The notes beneath the pieces are model-generated. The model searched no databases, was not told where the DNA came from, and was given only the letters and a program-made list of their open reading frames with translations. From Streptomyces bacillaris (GTDB taxonomy: Bacteria; Actinomycetota; Actinomycetes; Streptomycetales; Streptomycetaceae), in contig NZ_CP029378.1 of the NCBI RefSeq assembly GCF_003268675.1, positions 3,348,001 to 3,412,000 of the forward strand: a stretch of DNA of 64,000 nucleotides, read 5' to 3'. Both the position numbers and the translations under genes were made by a program. Below are positions 32,685 to 42,574 of this stretch, piece by piece (the stretch's first letter is position 1; each line of letters starts with the position of its first letter).

Positions 32685-35600
32685 GGACAGTACCCCGCAT
32701 TTATCGTGCTCTTGGCCGGAGCGCCACAGCTCATTCCAGTGAGAAAGGCATTCTGGACGTAGGCGTTGGCAGTCGGACCCACATCAGTCCGTCGGGCATG
32801 GCTGGACCTACCCACCGCATGGGTCGGACCTCTTCTCGTCATCTTAGGCGACTTGAACCAACCGCCCTGACTCCACTTCCCGCCACCTGAAGCAAACCTT
32901 CCGACGGCTCCGCCAGCAAGCGTGATACCGGCTGTCACCGCTGTCGCTTTCCAATATTCGCCACCCATTTCCGCACCCGCCGCAGCATCCACAGCAATTC
33001 CAGCGGCGATAACGACGCCTCCTGCGATCAGACAGGCCCCGGCGGAGGCAACGATACACACAGCAAAGGCAGCAGACCCTACGACCAGCTTTATGGTGTC
33101 TGCATTCTCCGCGACCCAGCGAACCGGCCCCGCCTCTTTCAGGTTCGCAGCCGCATCGCCCCATCTTCCCTTCATGATATTGCCGAAGATGCCGTCTTCT
33201 TTGCGCTGCTTCTCGGCAGCTGCCTTCGCCCGCTTGGCCGCAGCAGCGTCCGCAGCCTTCTTCGCCCCCGCCTTGATGTCGGCCGAGCGCTTCTTGGCGT
33301 GGCTGTCGTTGACCATGTAGGTGGTGGGGTTGGCCTTGTACGCCTTGTAGCGCTTCTTGGCCTCGGTGCCCCGTTTCGGAGTTTCCTTCCAGACCCATTT
33401 GCCGTTCCTGAGGGTGTAGCCGGCGTACATGCCCCGGTCGGAGGCCCAGCGTTCGTCGCCCTTGGCGTTGCCCACCGTGTGGTCGGGGCGCAGGCCCGTC
33501 GGGTCGGACTTGGTGAGCGGGCTGTTGTGGGCGTAGCTGTAGGCGTTCATCTGGGCCGGGTCGTCGAAGTCGATGATCGGGTCGACGGAGATGAAGCGGC
33601 CCAGGACGGGGTCGTACTCGCGGGCGCCCAGGTGGGTCAGGCCGGTGGGGTCGTTGGTTCCGCCGACGAAGCCGCGGGGGCCGAAGACCGGGGACTGGGC
33701 GGAGCGGAGCTGGCCGAAGGGGAGTTGCTTCCTTCGGGTCAGGGCCAGGCCGCCCGCCGCGATGGCCGTCATGGCCGTGCCCTGGTGGTCGTTGATCAGG
33801 TAGGAGACGGAGTTCCCGCTGCGGACCGCGACCGTGTCCCCGAGGTGGGTGTAGTAACGCGTCGCCGTCTTCGCGCCGTTCGCCGCGAGCTGCACCTGGT
33901 CACCGTTGGGGAGCGTCAGGGTGCTGGAGCCGTCCCCGTTCTTCGCGATGATCCGGTTGCCGTCGGCGTCATAGGTGTAGCCGGTCTGCTTGCCCGCCTC
34001 GGTGAGGGTGGCGAGCTGCCCTTCGGGGGTCCAGGTCAGGTCCTGGACGGTGGTGCCGACGGTCCGCTTGGTGGTGTTCCCGGCGTCGTCGTACTCGAAG
34101 GTGCTGGTACGTCCGTCGGCCGGGCCGCCGGTGACCGATACCTGCTGCACCGCGTGGGGACGCTTCGCCCCCGGGGACGGGTGCGTGTAGGTGGTCGTGG
34201 CGTCGGCGCCACCGGCCGTGGTGGCGTGCTCGACCTGCTTCGAACGGTTGCCGGTCCTGTCGTAGTCGTAGCTGTGCCAGTACGCGTCCGGACCGCCGAC
34301 CGTGGACGCCGAAGGAGCCGCGGAGCAGTCGGTCTTCGCCGTCCATGCCTCGCTCAGCCGGCCCAGCAGGTCGGTGGTGAAGCACTGGGTGTCGGTGGAC
34401 TTCTGCGCGTCCTGGCCGCTGACGTTGGTCACGCCGGTGACGTTGCCCGCCGGGTCGTAGGCGTACGTGGTGTCGTCGACCCGCTTCGGGGCGACGTCCC
34501 GGTCGGTGGTCTGCCGGGTCACCTGACCGGTGTGCTCGTCGTAGAGGAGGGTCTTGTAGACCTTCTTGCCGAGGCTGGCGCTGAACTCCAGGCGCGTGGG
34601 ACGGGAGAAGACGTCGTAGAGCGTGTTGGCGACCAGGGAGTCGTACTGTCCGCTGGTGCGGAACGGCAGGTCGTCGCTGTTGTAGTTGGTCACCACGAAC
34701 TCGGCCTGGATGTCACCGACAGCCGGGTTGCGTGTCCAGAGCAGGGCCCCGGTCCGCGCGTCGTAGCCGTACGTCCAGGTGTACGTACCCGCCAGGCCGC
34801 CCGCCGCGGACGGGACCGTGGTGGTGGTCGACGTGGGCTGGTAGCGGTCGTTGAAGCCGCCGGTCGCGTTGGTGTACTCGGCCCCGTCGACGTACCGCGT
34901 GCTCTTGGTCAGCTGCCCCTTGGCGAGGGTGTCGTAGGTCCACTTGGACAGGAGTGTGGCGCCCTGCTTGACCTCGTCCTTGCGGCCGAGTTCGTCGTAG
35001 CTGGTGGTGAGCACGACACCGCGGGCGTCCGTCGTGGTGACGGCGCGGCCGAGGTCGTCGTACTCGGTGAGCGTAGTGCCCTTGTCCGGGTCGACCGTCG
35101 TGGTCTTCTGGCCCCGGCTGTCGAAGGTGTAGGACCATGTGTTTCCGTCGGGGTCGGTGACCGAGGACGGCTCGTCGTACTTGCCGTACGCGTAGCTCGT
35201 CTTCTCCGACGTCGTACGTGCCGCGTTCGTGTACTGCAGAAGGTCGGTCGTGCGTCCGCGGGCGTCCGTCACCGTCGTGGTGGCCGTGCCGCCCTTCGGC
35301 GGGATGACCGTGGTGCGGTCACCCTCGTAGACCGTCTTCGTCCGCCACTGTTCGTCACCGAACTTCACGGACAGGGCATCCGTGACGCGGCCCACTCCGT
35401 CGAAGAGGCTCTGTGTCGCGGTCGGGACCGTGTTCACCGCTGCCGACGTCAGCGTCGCCGACGGTGCGCCGTCCGCGTAGTAGGGGGCGTACGTCTGCCA
35501 CGGCCGGCCGTGGGTGTCGTAGTGCGTCTCCGTCATGACCCGGTTCTGCGTGCCGACGGCAGGGGCCTGCGTCTGGCGCTCGCGCAGCAGGCCGTCGTAG

Positions 35601-38600
35601 AGCGCGTAGGTGGTGCGGTACTCGCCGTTCTGCTTCAGGGTCCTGGTGGTGACGGCGTTGGTCTCGGACTTGGAGATCCGGTAGCTGTACTCGGCGGAGG
35701 GCTTGGCCGGGTTGGCAGCCTTGGCCCAGCCCGGCTCCCACACCTTCACGACCCGGCCCAGGCCGTCGTGGTCGGCGTCGGTGCGCTTGCCGTTGGCGTC
35801 CACCGCGGCGGTGACCACGCCCCGTACCGGGTCGTGCGTCGTGGTGGTCACGTGGTTCTTCGCGTTGGTCACGGTGACCGTGGTCGGTGCCTGAAGGGTG
35901 GCCGGGGTGTAGTCGGTCCGCGCGGTGGTGACCTGCAGGGCGTCGGTCGAGGTCTTCTCCCGGCCGTGCTGGTCGTAGGTGTGGGTCGCGGTGGTGAGGT
36001 ACCCGGTGCCCTGGGCGTCCTGCTCGTCCAGGCGCGTCACATCGCCCCGCACGGGCGGGGTGGTCAGGCCGGTCGCGCCGTCGTAGTAGTAGCGCGCGGT
36101 CGAGACCAGGTCCGCCGGAAGGGTCGGCGTGGTGCCGCAGGGCTTGGCCACGGTCCGGGACTCGGCGATCGTGGTGAGGATGTTGAGCGAGGTGTTGCGG
36201 ACGTAGGTGTTGGTGGTGCACTCCTCGTCGCCCGACTTCGCGGTGTCGCCGAGCGAGGACTCGGTCAGCACCTGGCCGACCGGGTCGAAGGTCCGCTCCA
36301 GGCGGGTGGTGCGCCAGCCCGCTCCGACGGTGGTGCGGGTCTGCTCGCTCTTCCCGCCCGTGGCGTACGCGTGGAGGGCGGGCAGCCCTTCGGCCCGGGT
36401 CTCGGTGGCGGTCGCGGACGAGCGCCACGGCTCGTAGCTGGTCGTGGTCTCCAGTTTGCCGCCGTCGCCGTTGTAGGTGGCTTCCTCACGGGTCATGCCG
36501 GCGAAGGCTTCGCGGTCGGTGACGGCGACGCCCTCGGTGTCCTTGACCGAGGCCCCGTCGATACCGCGGAAGTAGCGGAACTCCTTCAGCGTCCGCTTGT
36601 CCGGCGCCACGCCGGTGCGGACCTGGACGCGGCCGTATCCCTTGCGGTCCCCGTACGTCAGGTGCTCGGCGTCGGTGAACTCGTCGTCCTTCGCCTTGGC
36701 CCAGGCCATGCCGTCCAGGTACGCGTAGTCCGTCTGCTTGACGGGCGCCCCGCCGGTGAGGTCGGTCTCCAGGACCTGGGTGACGACGTAGGAGTGGAAC
36801 CAGTCGAGATACGGCTCGTAGTTCGCGCCCGGAGCCTCCGGCGGGGACCACTTCACCGGGTAACAGCGCCGGGTGTTCGACGATGGGGTGGGGACACTGT
36901 TCGCCGTGCAGTCGGCCGGCGAGTAGGTGACGCCGATCCGCCCGCCGGTCTCGGTGTTGATCCCGTAGACGCGGTGGCGCCAGAACGGCGGCACCGGGTC
37001 CGGGGCGCCGCCGGTGGTGGCACCCTCCACCCGGTTCGGCAGCGTCTGCCCCAGGAAGGTCACCGCGGGGAGGGTCACGGAGCCGGTGCCGCCATGACCG
37101 GTGCGCGTGATCGACGCGAGCCACAGGGCCGGGTCGCTGCCGTCGCCCGTCGCGGGGAACTGGTGGGTGAAGGCCCAGGTGTCGACCGGCTTGAAGGCCG
37201 TGCCGACGAGGACCGACGTGTCGATCTTCGTCAGGCGCTTACGGCTCCAGAACGACGGCGAGTAGCGGTCCTTGCACTCCGTGCCCGGGGCGCAGTAGCG
37301 GTCGAACGGGACGTCGGGCCAGTTCTTCGCCTTGGCCTTGTCGAACGTTCCGCAGTCGCTCAGGCAGCGCTCGCTGCTGGTGAACTCGACCTTGGCGGCC
37401 GGCTGACCGTAGAAGTCGGTTCCGCGCAGGCCGTATTCGATCCGCTTGAGGTATCCGCCGCGGATGTAGGGCGTGGCGGTGGAGGCACCGGTGCTCGGGT
37501 TGACGTTGCGGCCGTAGTGGTTGGTCTCCTTCTCCCAGTAGTACGTCATGGCGTCGCCGTGCACGTCGACGACGGCGTCCAGGTTCCACCGCCAGGCCTG
37601 CTGGCACCAGGCGTCCTTGAAGGCGGCCGCGTAGCACGGCTCGCCGGTCTGGTTGCCGAAGACGGGCACCGTCCAGGCGGAGTTGGTCTCCGCCTTGCCC
37701 GCGGCCCAGCCCTGCGGCCGGTTGTAGCCGAAGTAGTAGCGCGTACCGTCCGGGGTCGTCACCCGCCAGTACTCGTTGTCGTTGTCGCCGTTGGCCAGGG
37801 CGGAGTTGGTGAGCTTGACGACCTTGGTGCCGTCGTCACCCTCCAGTCGCCACTCGCCGCTGGTGTCGTCCTTGATCAGGGTGTTGGACAGGCCGCCGAG
37901 GTTGATGACGGCGTTGTCCTTCTTCCAGCACAGGTCCCCGACCTTCGCCGTGGTCGTGCTGTTCTTGGTGTCGTCCGTGCAGGAGACGTACTGGCGCTCG
38001 ATGTAGCCCGGCTCCATCGACCAGCCGTCGCCCACCCCGTTGGCCTGGTTGTTCGTCGACGCCGTACGTCCGTCGACCGACTGGGAGGAGTAGCCCAGCT
38101 TCAGCTCCGGGACGGCGCTGCCGGCGACGTCCGGAGTGTCGATCGGGTACGTCCAGGAGAAGCCGCCGTTCGAGCCACCGGCGGACCAGGAGGCGGACGG
38201 CGAGAGGGACGTGGCCGTGAAGTTGCCGGAGGGGCCCGCCGCGGCGGCGGTCGCTGCCAGGAGCACGGTGCCGCCGGAGACCGCCCGGACCGCGGGGACC
38301 GCCTGGGCTCCTGCCGACCGCGTGACGGGGGGTGTGTCCCCGGCCGTCGCCGGATCGGCCTCGGGCAGGGCGACCGTGGCCTTGAGCGTGTTCCCGGCCG
38401 TGTCGTTCTCGGTGCTGAGCGACTCGCCAGTGGCACAGCCCGCCTTGCCCGGCGTGGTCAGTGCGCAGGCGGGAAGCGTCTTCAGGGTGAGGCGGGAGGC
38501 CCAGTCGCCGCCGTAGGCGTCACGGAAGCCGGAGTAATCGACCTCGACGTCAACGCGGCCTCCAGTCCAAGCAGTTGGCCGCAGGGCGAGCACGACACCT

Positions 38601-39064
38601 TCGACGCCGAGCGACTCGGTGGTGGCCCGGTCCAGCACCTGGACCTGGACCTTCTGCGGGCCGGTCGCCCGGGCCCTTCCGGAGGCGGAGGACAGGGCCG
38701 ACGCCTTGGCGGACGCCGCTGTCTGCGGTGCGGTGCGGCCCACGCTGACGGGCAGTGAACCGGCCTGCACCGGGGTGCCGTTCTCGCGGAGAGCGGGCGT
38801 CTCGGTGCCGGGCTCCGGCCAGGCCACCTTGGGCGACTTCCACGGATGCCGAGCGGTCTGATCGGGCTTCGTCGGCACGTGCTTCGCCACATCGGCGGTC
38901 GGCACCGGATCCGGCTTCTCCAGCTTCAGCAGGTCCAGCTCGGCGGCTGCTGCCGCGACCGGGCCGCCCAGCAGACCCACGAAGAGGAACGCGGCCAGCG
39001 CCACGGCTATCAGCCGCGCCCGTCTTCCCACCTGTGCGGTTCCGACTCCCCCACCCGAAAACAT
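32681..39064 (-). CDS. Secreted RHS/YD-repeat polymorphic toxin
   Basis: A 2127-residue exported protein. The signal peptide is residues 1-41 (GRRARLIAVALAAFLFVGLL, then Ala-rich). The N-terminal third (to about 700) is beta-rich with WSYPID/GYSSQSVDGRT-type segments. YD/RHS repeats fill the middle (YDAFGR-like units such as TYDQHGREKTST, SYDELGRKDEV, YDADGNRI). The RHS core lies near 1690-1850 (YLINDHQGTAM, GAREYDPVLGRFISVDPI, SDPTGLRPD), and the linker is AKKRSADIKAGAKKAADAAA. The tip (from about 1960) has hydrophobic LVVGSAAFAVCIVASAGACL and ends CGAPAKSTINAGYCP. RHS shells enclose toxic tips that are released into competitor cells; this tip has no recognised fold. ATG 39064 is preferred over 39097 because GGGGAG lies eight bases upstream. 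Confidence 0.9.
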   Translation of the reverse strand: MFSGGGVGTAQVGRRARLIAVALAAFLFVGLLGGPVAAAAAELDLLKLEKPDPVPTADVAKHVPTKPDQTARHPWKSPKVAWPEPGTETPALRENGTPVQAGSLPVSVGRTAPQTAASAKASALSSASGRARATGPQKVQVQVLDRATTESLGVEGVVLALRPTAWTGGRVDVEVDYSGFRDAYGGDWASRLTLKTLPACALTTPGKAGCATGESLSTENDTAGNTLKATVALPEADPATAGDTPPVTRSAGAQAVPAVRAVSGGTVLLAATAAAAGPSGNFTATSLSPSASWSAGGSNGGFSWTYPIDTPDVAGSAVPELKLGYSSQSVDGRTASTNNQANGVGDGWSMEPGYIERQYVSCTDDTKNSTTTAKVGDLCWKKDNAVINLGGLSNTLIKDDTSGEWRLEGDDGTKVVKLTNSALANGDNDNEYWRVTTPDGTRYYFGYNRPQGWAAGKAETNSAWTVPVFGNQTGEPCYAAAFKDAWCQQAWRWNLDAVVDVHGDAMTYYWEKETNHYGRNVNPSTGASTATPYIRGGYLKRIEYGLRGTDFYGQPAAKVEFTSSERCLSDCGTFDKAKAKNWPDVPFDRYCAPGTECKDRYSPSFWSRKRLTKIDTSVLVGTAFKPVDTWAFTHQFPATGDGSDPALWLASITRTGHGGTGSVTLPAVTFLGQTLPNRVEGATTGGAPDPVPPFWRHRVYGINTETGGRIGVTYSPADCTANSVPTPSSNTRRCYPVKWSPPEAPGANYEPYLDWFHSYVVTQVLETDLTGGAPVKQTDYAYLDGMAWAKAKDDEFTDAEHLTYGDRKGYGRVQVRTGVAPDKRTLKEFRYFRGIDGASVKDTEGVAVTDREAFAGMTREEATYNGDGGKLETTTSYEPWRSSATATETRAEGLPALHAYATGGKSEQTRTTVGAGWRTTRLERTFDPVGQVLTESSLGDTAKSGDEECTTNTYVRNTSLNILTTIAESRTVAKPCGTTPTLPADLVSTARYYYDGATGLTTPPVRGDVTRLDEQDAQGTGYLTTATHTYDQHGREKTSTDALQVTTARTDYTPATLQAPTTVTVTNAKNHVTTTTHDPVRGVVTAAVDANGKRTDADHDGLGRVVKVWEPGWAKAANPAKPSAEYSYRISKSETNAVTTRTLKQNGEYRTTYALYDGLLRERQTQAPAVGTQNRVMTETHYDTHGRPWQTYAPYYADGAPSATLTSAAVNTVPTATQSLFDGVGRVTDALSVKFGDEQWRTKTVYEGDRTTVIPPKGGTATTTVTDARGRTTDLLQYTNAARTTSEKTSYAYGKYDEPSSVTDPDGNTWSYTFDSRGQKTTTVDPDKGTTLTEYDDLGRAVTTTDARGVVLTTSYDELGRKDEVKQGATLLSKWTYDTLAKGQLTKSTRYVDGAEYTNATGGFNDRYQPTSTTTTVPSAAGGLAGTYTWTYGYDARTGALLWTRNPAVGDIQAEFVVTNYNSDDLPFRTSGQYDSLVANTLYDVFSRPTRLEFSASLGKKVYKTLLYDEHTGQVTRQTTDRDVAPKRVDDTTYAYDPAGNVTGVTNVSGQDAQKSTDTQCFTTDLLGRLSEAWTAKTDCSAAPSASTVGGPDAYWHSYDYDRTGNRSKQVEHATTAGGADATTTYTHPSPGAKRPHAVQQVSVTGGPADGRTSTFEYDDAGNTTKRTVGTTVQDLTWTPEGQLATLTEAGKQTGYTYDADGNRIIAKNGDGSSTLTLPNGDQVQLAANGAKTATRYYTHLGDTVAVRSGNSVSYLINDHQGTAMTAIAAGGLALTRRKQLPFGQLRSAQSPVFGPRGFVGGTNDPTGLTHLGAREYDPVLGRFISVDPIIDFDDPAQMNAYSYAHNSPLTKSDPTGLRPDHTVGNAKGDERWASDRGMYAGYTLRNGKWVWKETPKRGTEAKKRYKAYKANPTTYMVNDSHAKKRSADIKAGAKKAADAAAAKRAKAAAEKQRKEDGIFGNIMKGRWGDAAANLKEAGPVRWVAENADTIKLVVGSAAFAVCIVASAGACLIAGGVVIAAGIAVDAAAGAEMGGEYWKATAVTAGITLAGGAVGRFASGGGKWSQGGWFKSPKMTRRGPTHAVGRSSHARRTDVGPTANAYVQNAFLTGMSCGAPAKSTINAGYCP

Positions 39065-39338
39065 ACGCAGAACTCCCCACCCGTTGACCAAGGTCATAGC
39101 TGGGCACGGAAGCTAGCAGGACTTTCACAGCAACAGCACATAGAAAACAAGAGACAGCAATAGATTTCGGCCATCATTCAAACCCAAATGCGCCCGAATA
39201 GTCGCCATATGAGCTAAATATTCAAAATCATTTACACTAAACACGCCAATTACAGTGACACACCGAGGAAATCCCCCTCCCCACACTTCCCTCACGTTCT
39301 AGGGTGCGACTCGAACAGACCTGGGAGGGGACTTTTTG
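39065..39338. promoter_or_regulatory. AT-rich divergent promoter region
   Basis: This stretch is much richer in A+T than the flanks and separates the divergent RHS and DNRLRE/FG-GAP genes. It has several -10-like boxes (TACACT, TACAGT near 39232-39256 on the plus strand). The AT-rich character is what xenogeneic silencers bind, so these two large surface genes may be silenced or jointly regulated. The ribosome site GGGAGGGG precedes ATG 39339. Confidence 0.5.
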
Positions 39339-42300
39339 ATGGAACTTTTGCGACACAAGACCAGATGGAGAACGAAGGGCGGCGCCACAGGGGCAGTGGC
39401 CCTCGCCGTCCTTATGGCACTCGGCACGCCCCAACTCCTGTCAGTTGCAACCGCCTCCGAGCCCACGCCCGCTCCGAAACTCGCCGCTCCCGAGTCCGGT
39501 CCCGAGGCTCTGGCGCAGGTCGAGGCCGCCGAAACCGGTCAGCCGGTCGAGGTGCTCGCTCAGCGGACCGAGGCTTCGCAGGTGTTCGCCAACCCTGACG
39601 GCACCTTCACTCAAGACACCTACGCACTGCCCCAGTTCGTGCGCCAGAACCAGAAATTGGTGCCGATCGACACCACCCTCAAGGCGAATGCCGACGGGTC
39701 GCTTTCGCCCAAGGCCACCGAGGTGGACGTGCGACTCTCCGGCGGCGGCGAGGGGCCGCTGGCGACCGTCGTACGTGATGGGCGCAGCATGTCCTGGAGT
39801 TGGCCGGAGCCGCTGCCGAAACCCGAAGTCGACGGCGACACACTGACGTTCGGGAATGTCCTTACGGACGTCGACCTGAAGGTCAGGACGAGTTCGGCCG
39901 GATTCTCCAGCCTCCTGGTGGTCAAGACGGCCGAGGCTGCCGCCGACCCGACCCTGAAGCAGGTCGAACTCGGCCTGGAAACAGACGGCTTGGCGGTGAG
40001 TGCCGACGATCACGCCAATCTCAAGGCTGTCAATCCGGCGGGCGAAGAGGTCTTCACGGCGCCGACCCCGCTGATGTGGGACAGCAGCACTGCGGCCACG
40101 CCCGCCGCTCCTGCGGCCCGTTCGGCCCGGAGCACCCCCACCGGACCTCCTCCGCCCGCCGACGAGTTCGAACCCGGACATGGTGCGCAGCAAGCGGCCA
40201 TGGGGCTCGCGGTCGAGGACGGCAAGCTCACCCTCACCCCGGACCAGGCTCTCCTGACGGGCAAGGACACCACGTACCCGGTCCTGATCGACCCGGCAGT
40301 CTCTGGCTCCCGTCATTCGTGGACCATCGCCTACAAGAAGTACCCGAACAGTTCGTTCTTCAACGGGGCGAACTGGGGCAGCAGCGGCACCACTACGGCC
40401 CGCGTGGGCTTCGAGAACGAGACCAACGGGCTGGCGAGGTCGTTCTTCCGGATGAACACCGCCAACCTCTGGTCCACGAACAAGGTAGTCTCCTCCGCCA
40501 CGTTCCGCATCAAGAACACCTGGTCCTGGTCGTGCACCGACCGGACCGTCGAGTTGTGGCAGACCGCTGCGATCTCCGCGTCCACCACATGGAACAAACA
40601 GCCCACGTGGACGAAGAAACAGTCCTCGGTCAACCAATCCCTCGGCTGGGGGTCGGGCTGCCCGGCGGGCAACCTCGCCTTCAACGTGACCGCAGGGGCG
40701 AAGGACGCCATCGCGAGCAAGTGGAGCATCCTCACCCTGGGTCTGCGGGCGAGCAGCGAGACCGACGTCTACGCGTGGAAGAAGTTCGACGCGAACTCGG
40801 CCGTGATGTCGACGACGTACAACACCGTGCCCAACGTGCCGAACAGCCTGGACACCGTTCCTAGTTCGGGCGGATGCGACACGGTAGCCCCGTACACCAC
40901 GATCGGGAACACTGACGTCACGCTCACGGCGAAGGTCTCCGACCCGGACGGCGGAACGGTCCGCGCGCAGTTCCGGCTCTGGGGCACCAACAACCTCGCC
41001 GGCGGCGCCGAGATCTTCAACCAGATCGTCTCCGTCACCTCCGGCAGTGTCGCGAAGGTCAAGGTTCCCAAGGCCACTCTGCAGACCCATCTGGCGGCGG
41101 CCAAGGGCAACTTCGGCTGGAAGGTGCAGGCGCTGGACGCGAGCGCCGGTTCGGCGTGGAATCCCGCCGCCGCCACCTGCCGCTTCGACTTCGACCCCAA
41201 CCGGCCGAGCAACCCGCCGACGATCAGCTCCCGGCAGTTCCCCGACGGCTCCGACGGCTGGCCCGCGAACACCGGACGGGCCCGGGCCGCAGGAACGTTC
41301 ATCCTCGGCAACGGGGGCATCAATGACGTGAAGTCCTACGAGTACTGGACCGACTGGGACCCGACCGTCCGCACCGTCACACCCAGCACCGACCTCGACG
41401 GCGACGGGAGGATCGACGCCAAGGTCGTTCTGACCCCTCCCTCCGCCGGATCGCAGCGTATCTACGTCCGCAGCCTCGACGCCGCGCTGAACCGTTCCGA
41501 CCGGGCTTCCTACCTCTTCTACGCTGACGGACTCGCGATCCCCGACAAGGCGGGCGACCTCAACGGGGACAACAACGCCGACCTCTACGGTGTCCGCAGC
41601 AACGGTGAGCTGTGGCTGTACCCCGGCCAGGGCAACGGCTATGTGGGAACGGGCGCCACCGCCAGTAACGGTGACTTCACGGGCGCCGGCATCACCCACC
41701 GCGGCGACTGGACCGGCGACGGTTTCGAGGACCTCATCGCGGCCATCCCGGGAGACGGTGGCAAGTCCCTGCACCTGTATCCGAACAACGGGGTCGGCTG
41801 GGCGTGCACAGCAAGGAACGAACAGGCCGACGGGCACTCCCGTGCCTGCCAGTACGACCGCCGGGAGCTCAGGGTCGCCGACCCGGCCAACAACCACTGG
41901 GAGAACGCCGACCAGATCCTGGCCATCGGCGATGTGGACGGACCGCTGGACACCAACAACGACGGCATCATCGACGTCGACGGCTACCCCGACCTCCTGG
42001 TCAAGGAGGGCAACTTCCTCTGGCTGTACTTCGGTTCCAATTCCCTCTACCTCGACACCACCAGAGCTCCGGTCCTGCTCGGCAGCGGCGGCTGGCCGAA
42101 CTACGACCTCGTCGCACCGGGCGACCGCAACGGCGACGGCCGCGTCGATCTCGTCGCGCGCCACAAGACCAGCGGAGAACTCCGGCTCTACCAGGGCCGC
42201 GGGCCGTCGGGCGAAGGCCTCGGTGACAACCACACCGTGATCGGAAGCGGGTGGACCAGCGCGCACCGGCCGCTGTTCACCGCAGTGCCCGATGCCGGCT

Positions 42301-42425
42301 CCGACGGCAAGGCCGACATCTTCGCCACCGGCAGCGACGGCAATCTCCACTACCACTCCAACCTCTCCGGCAGCGGTGTCGTCGTCGGAACCGGCGGCTG
42401 GCTGGACTTCCGGGCCCTCAGCTGA
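39339..42425 (+). CDS. Large secreted DNRLRE / FG-GAP repeat protein
   Basis: A 1028-residue exported protein. It has a signal peptide (TGAVALAVLMALGTPQLLSV). The region 90-330 is similar in style to the pre-repeat part of RHS proteins (QFVRQNQKLVPIDTTLKANA). A DNRLRE-type domain follows (residues about 310-520, RHSWTIAYKKYPNSSFFNGA, SATFRIKNTWSWSC, WNKQPTW), then Ig-like segments, and C-terminal FG-GAP/VCBS repeats (DLNGDNNADLYGV, GDWTGDGFEDLIAA, GDRNGDGRVDLVAR) with Ca-binding DxDxDG motifs. It is divergent from the RHS gene. In Streptomyces such proteins are often beside RHS genes and may help present or deliver them; that role is inferred. Confidence 0.85.
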   Translation: MELLRHKTRWRTKGGATGAVALAVLMALGTPQLLSVATASEPTPAPKLAAPESGPEALAQVEAAETGQPVEVLAQRTEASQVFANPDGTFTQDTYALPQFVRQNQKLVPIDTTLKANADGSLSPKATEVDVRLSGGGEGPLATVVRDGRSMSWSWPEPLPKPEVDGDTLTFGNVLTDVDLKVRTSSAGFSSLLVVKTAEAAADPTLKQVELGLETDGLAVSADDHANLKAVNPAGEEVFTAPTPLMWDSSTAATPAAPAARSARSTPTGPPPPADEFEPGHGAQQAAMGLAVEDGKLTLTPDQALLTGKDTTYPVLIDPAVSGSRHSWTIAYKKYPNSSFFNGANWGSSGTTTARVGFENETNGLARSFFRMNTANLWSTNKVVSSATFRIKNTWSWSCTDRTVELWQTAAISASTTWNKQPTWTKKQSSVNQSLGWGSGCPAGNLAFNVTAGAKDAIASKWSILTLGLRASSETDVYAWKKFDANSAVMSTTYNTVPNVPNSLDTVPSSGGCDTVAPYTTIGNTDVTLTAKVSDPDGGTVRAQFRLWGTNNLAGGAEIFNQIVSVTSGSVAKVKVPKATLQTHLAAAKGNFGWKVQALDASAGSAWNPAAATCRFDFDPNRPSNPPTISSRQFPDGSDGWPANTGRARAAGTFILGNGGINDVKSYEYWTDWDPTVRTVTPSTDLDGDGRIDAKVVLTPPSAGSQRIYVRSLDAALNRSDRASYLFYADGLAIPDKAGDLNGDNNADLYGVRSNGELWLYPGQGNGYVGTGATASNGDFTGAGITHRGDWTGDGFEDLIAAIPGDGGKSLHLYPNNGVGWACTARNEQADGHSRACQYDRRELRVADPANNHWENADQILAIGDVDGPLDTNNDGIIDVDGYPDLLVKEGNFLWLYFGSNSLYLDTTRAPVLLGSGGWPNYDLVAPGDRNGDGRVDLVARHKTSGELRLYQGRGPSGEGLGDNHTVIGSGWTSAHRPLFTAVPDAGSDGKADIFATGSDGNLHYHSNLSGSGVVVGTGGWLDFRALS

Positions 42426-42574
42426 CGGACAGACACGTAACACCTGGGGTACCGCCCGCCACGACGGCGGGCGGTACCCCCTCGCCGTTCCCCGGCTCGT
42501 GAGGGCAGGGCGCAGCCGCTCCCGTAGTCTGTCCGGCTCACGAAGTCCCGATGGCCCGATGGGGGGGTACCGAG

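Noticed and set aside
33299..38758. An 1819-codon open frame antisense to the RHS gene
   Set aside because: It has the Arg/Val/Gly/His bias of a high-GC complementary frame, no start context and no domain, and the opposite strand has unmistakable RHS repeats.
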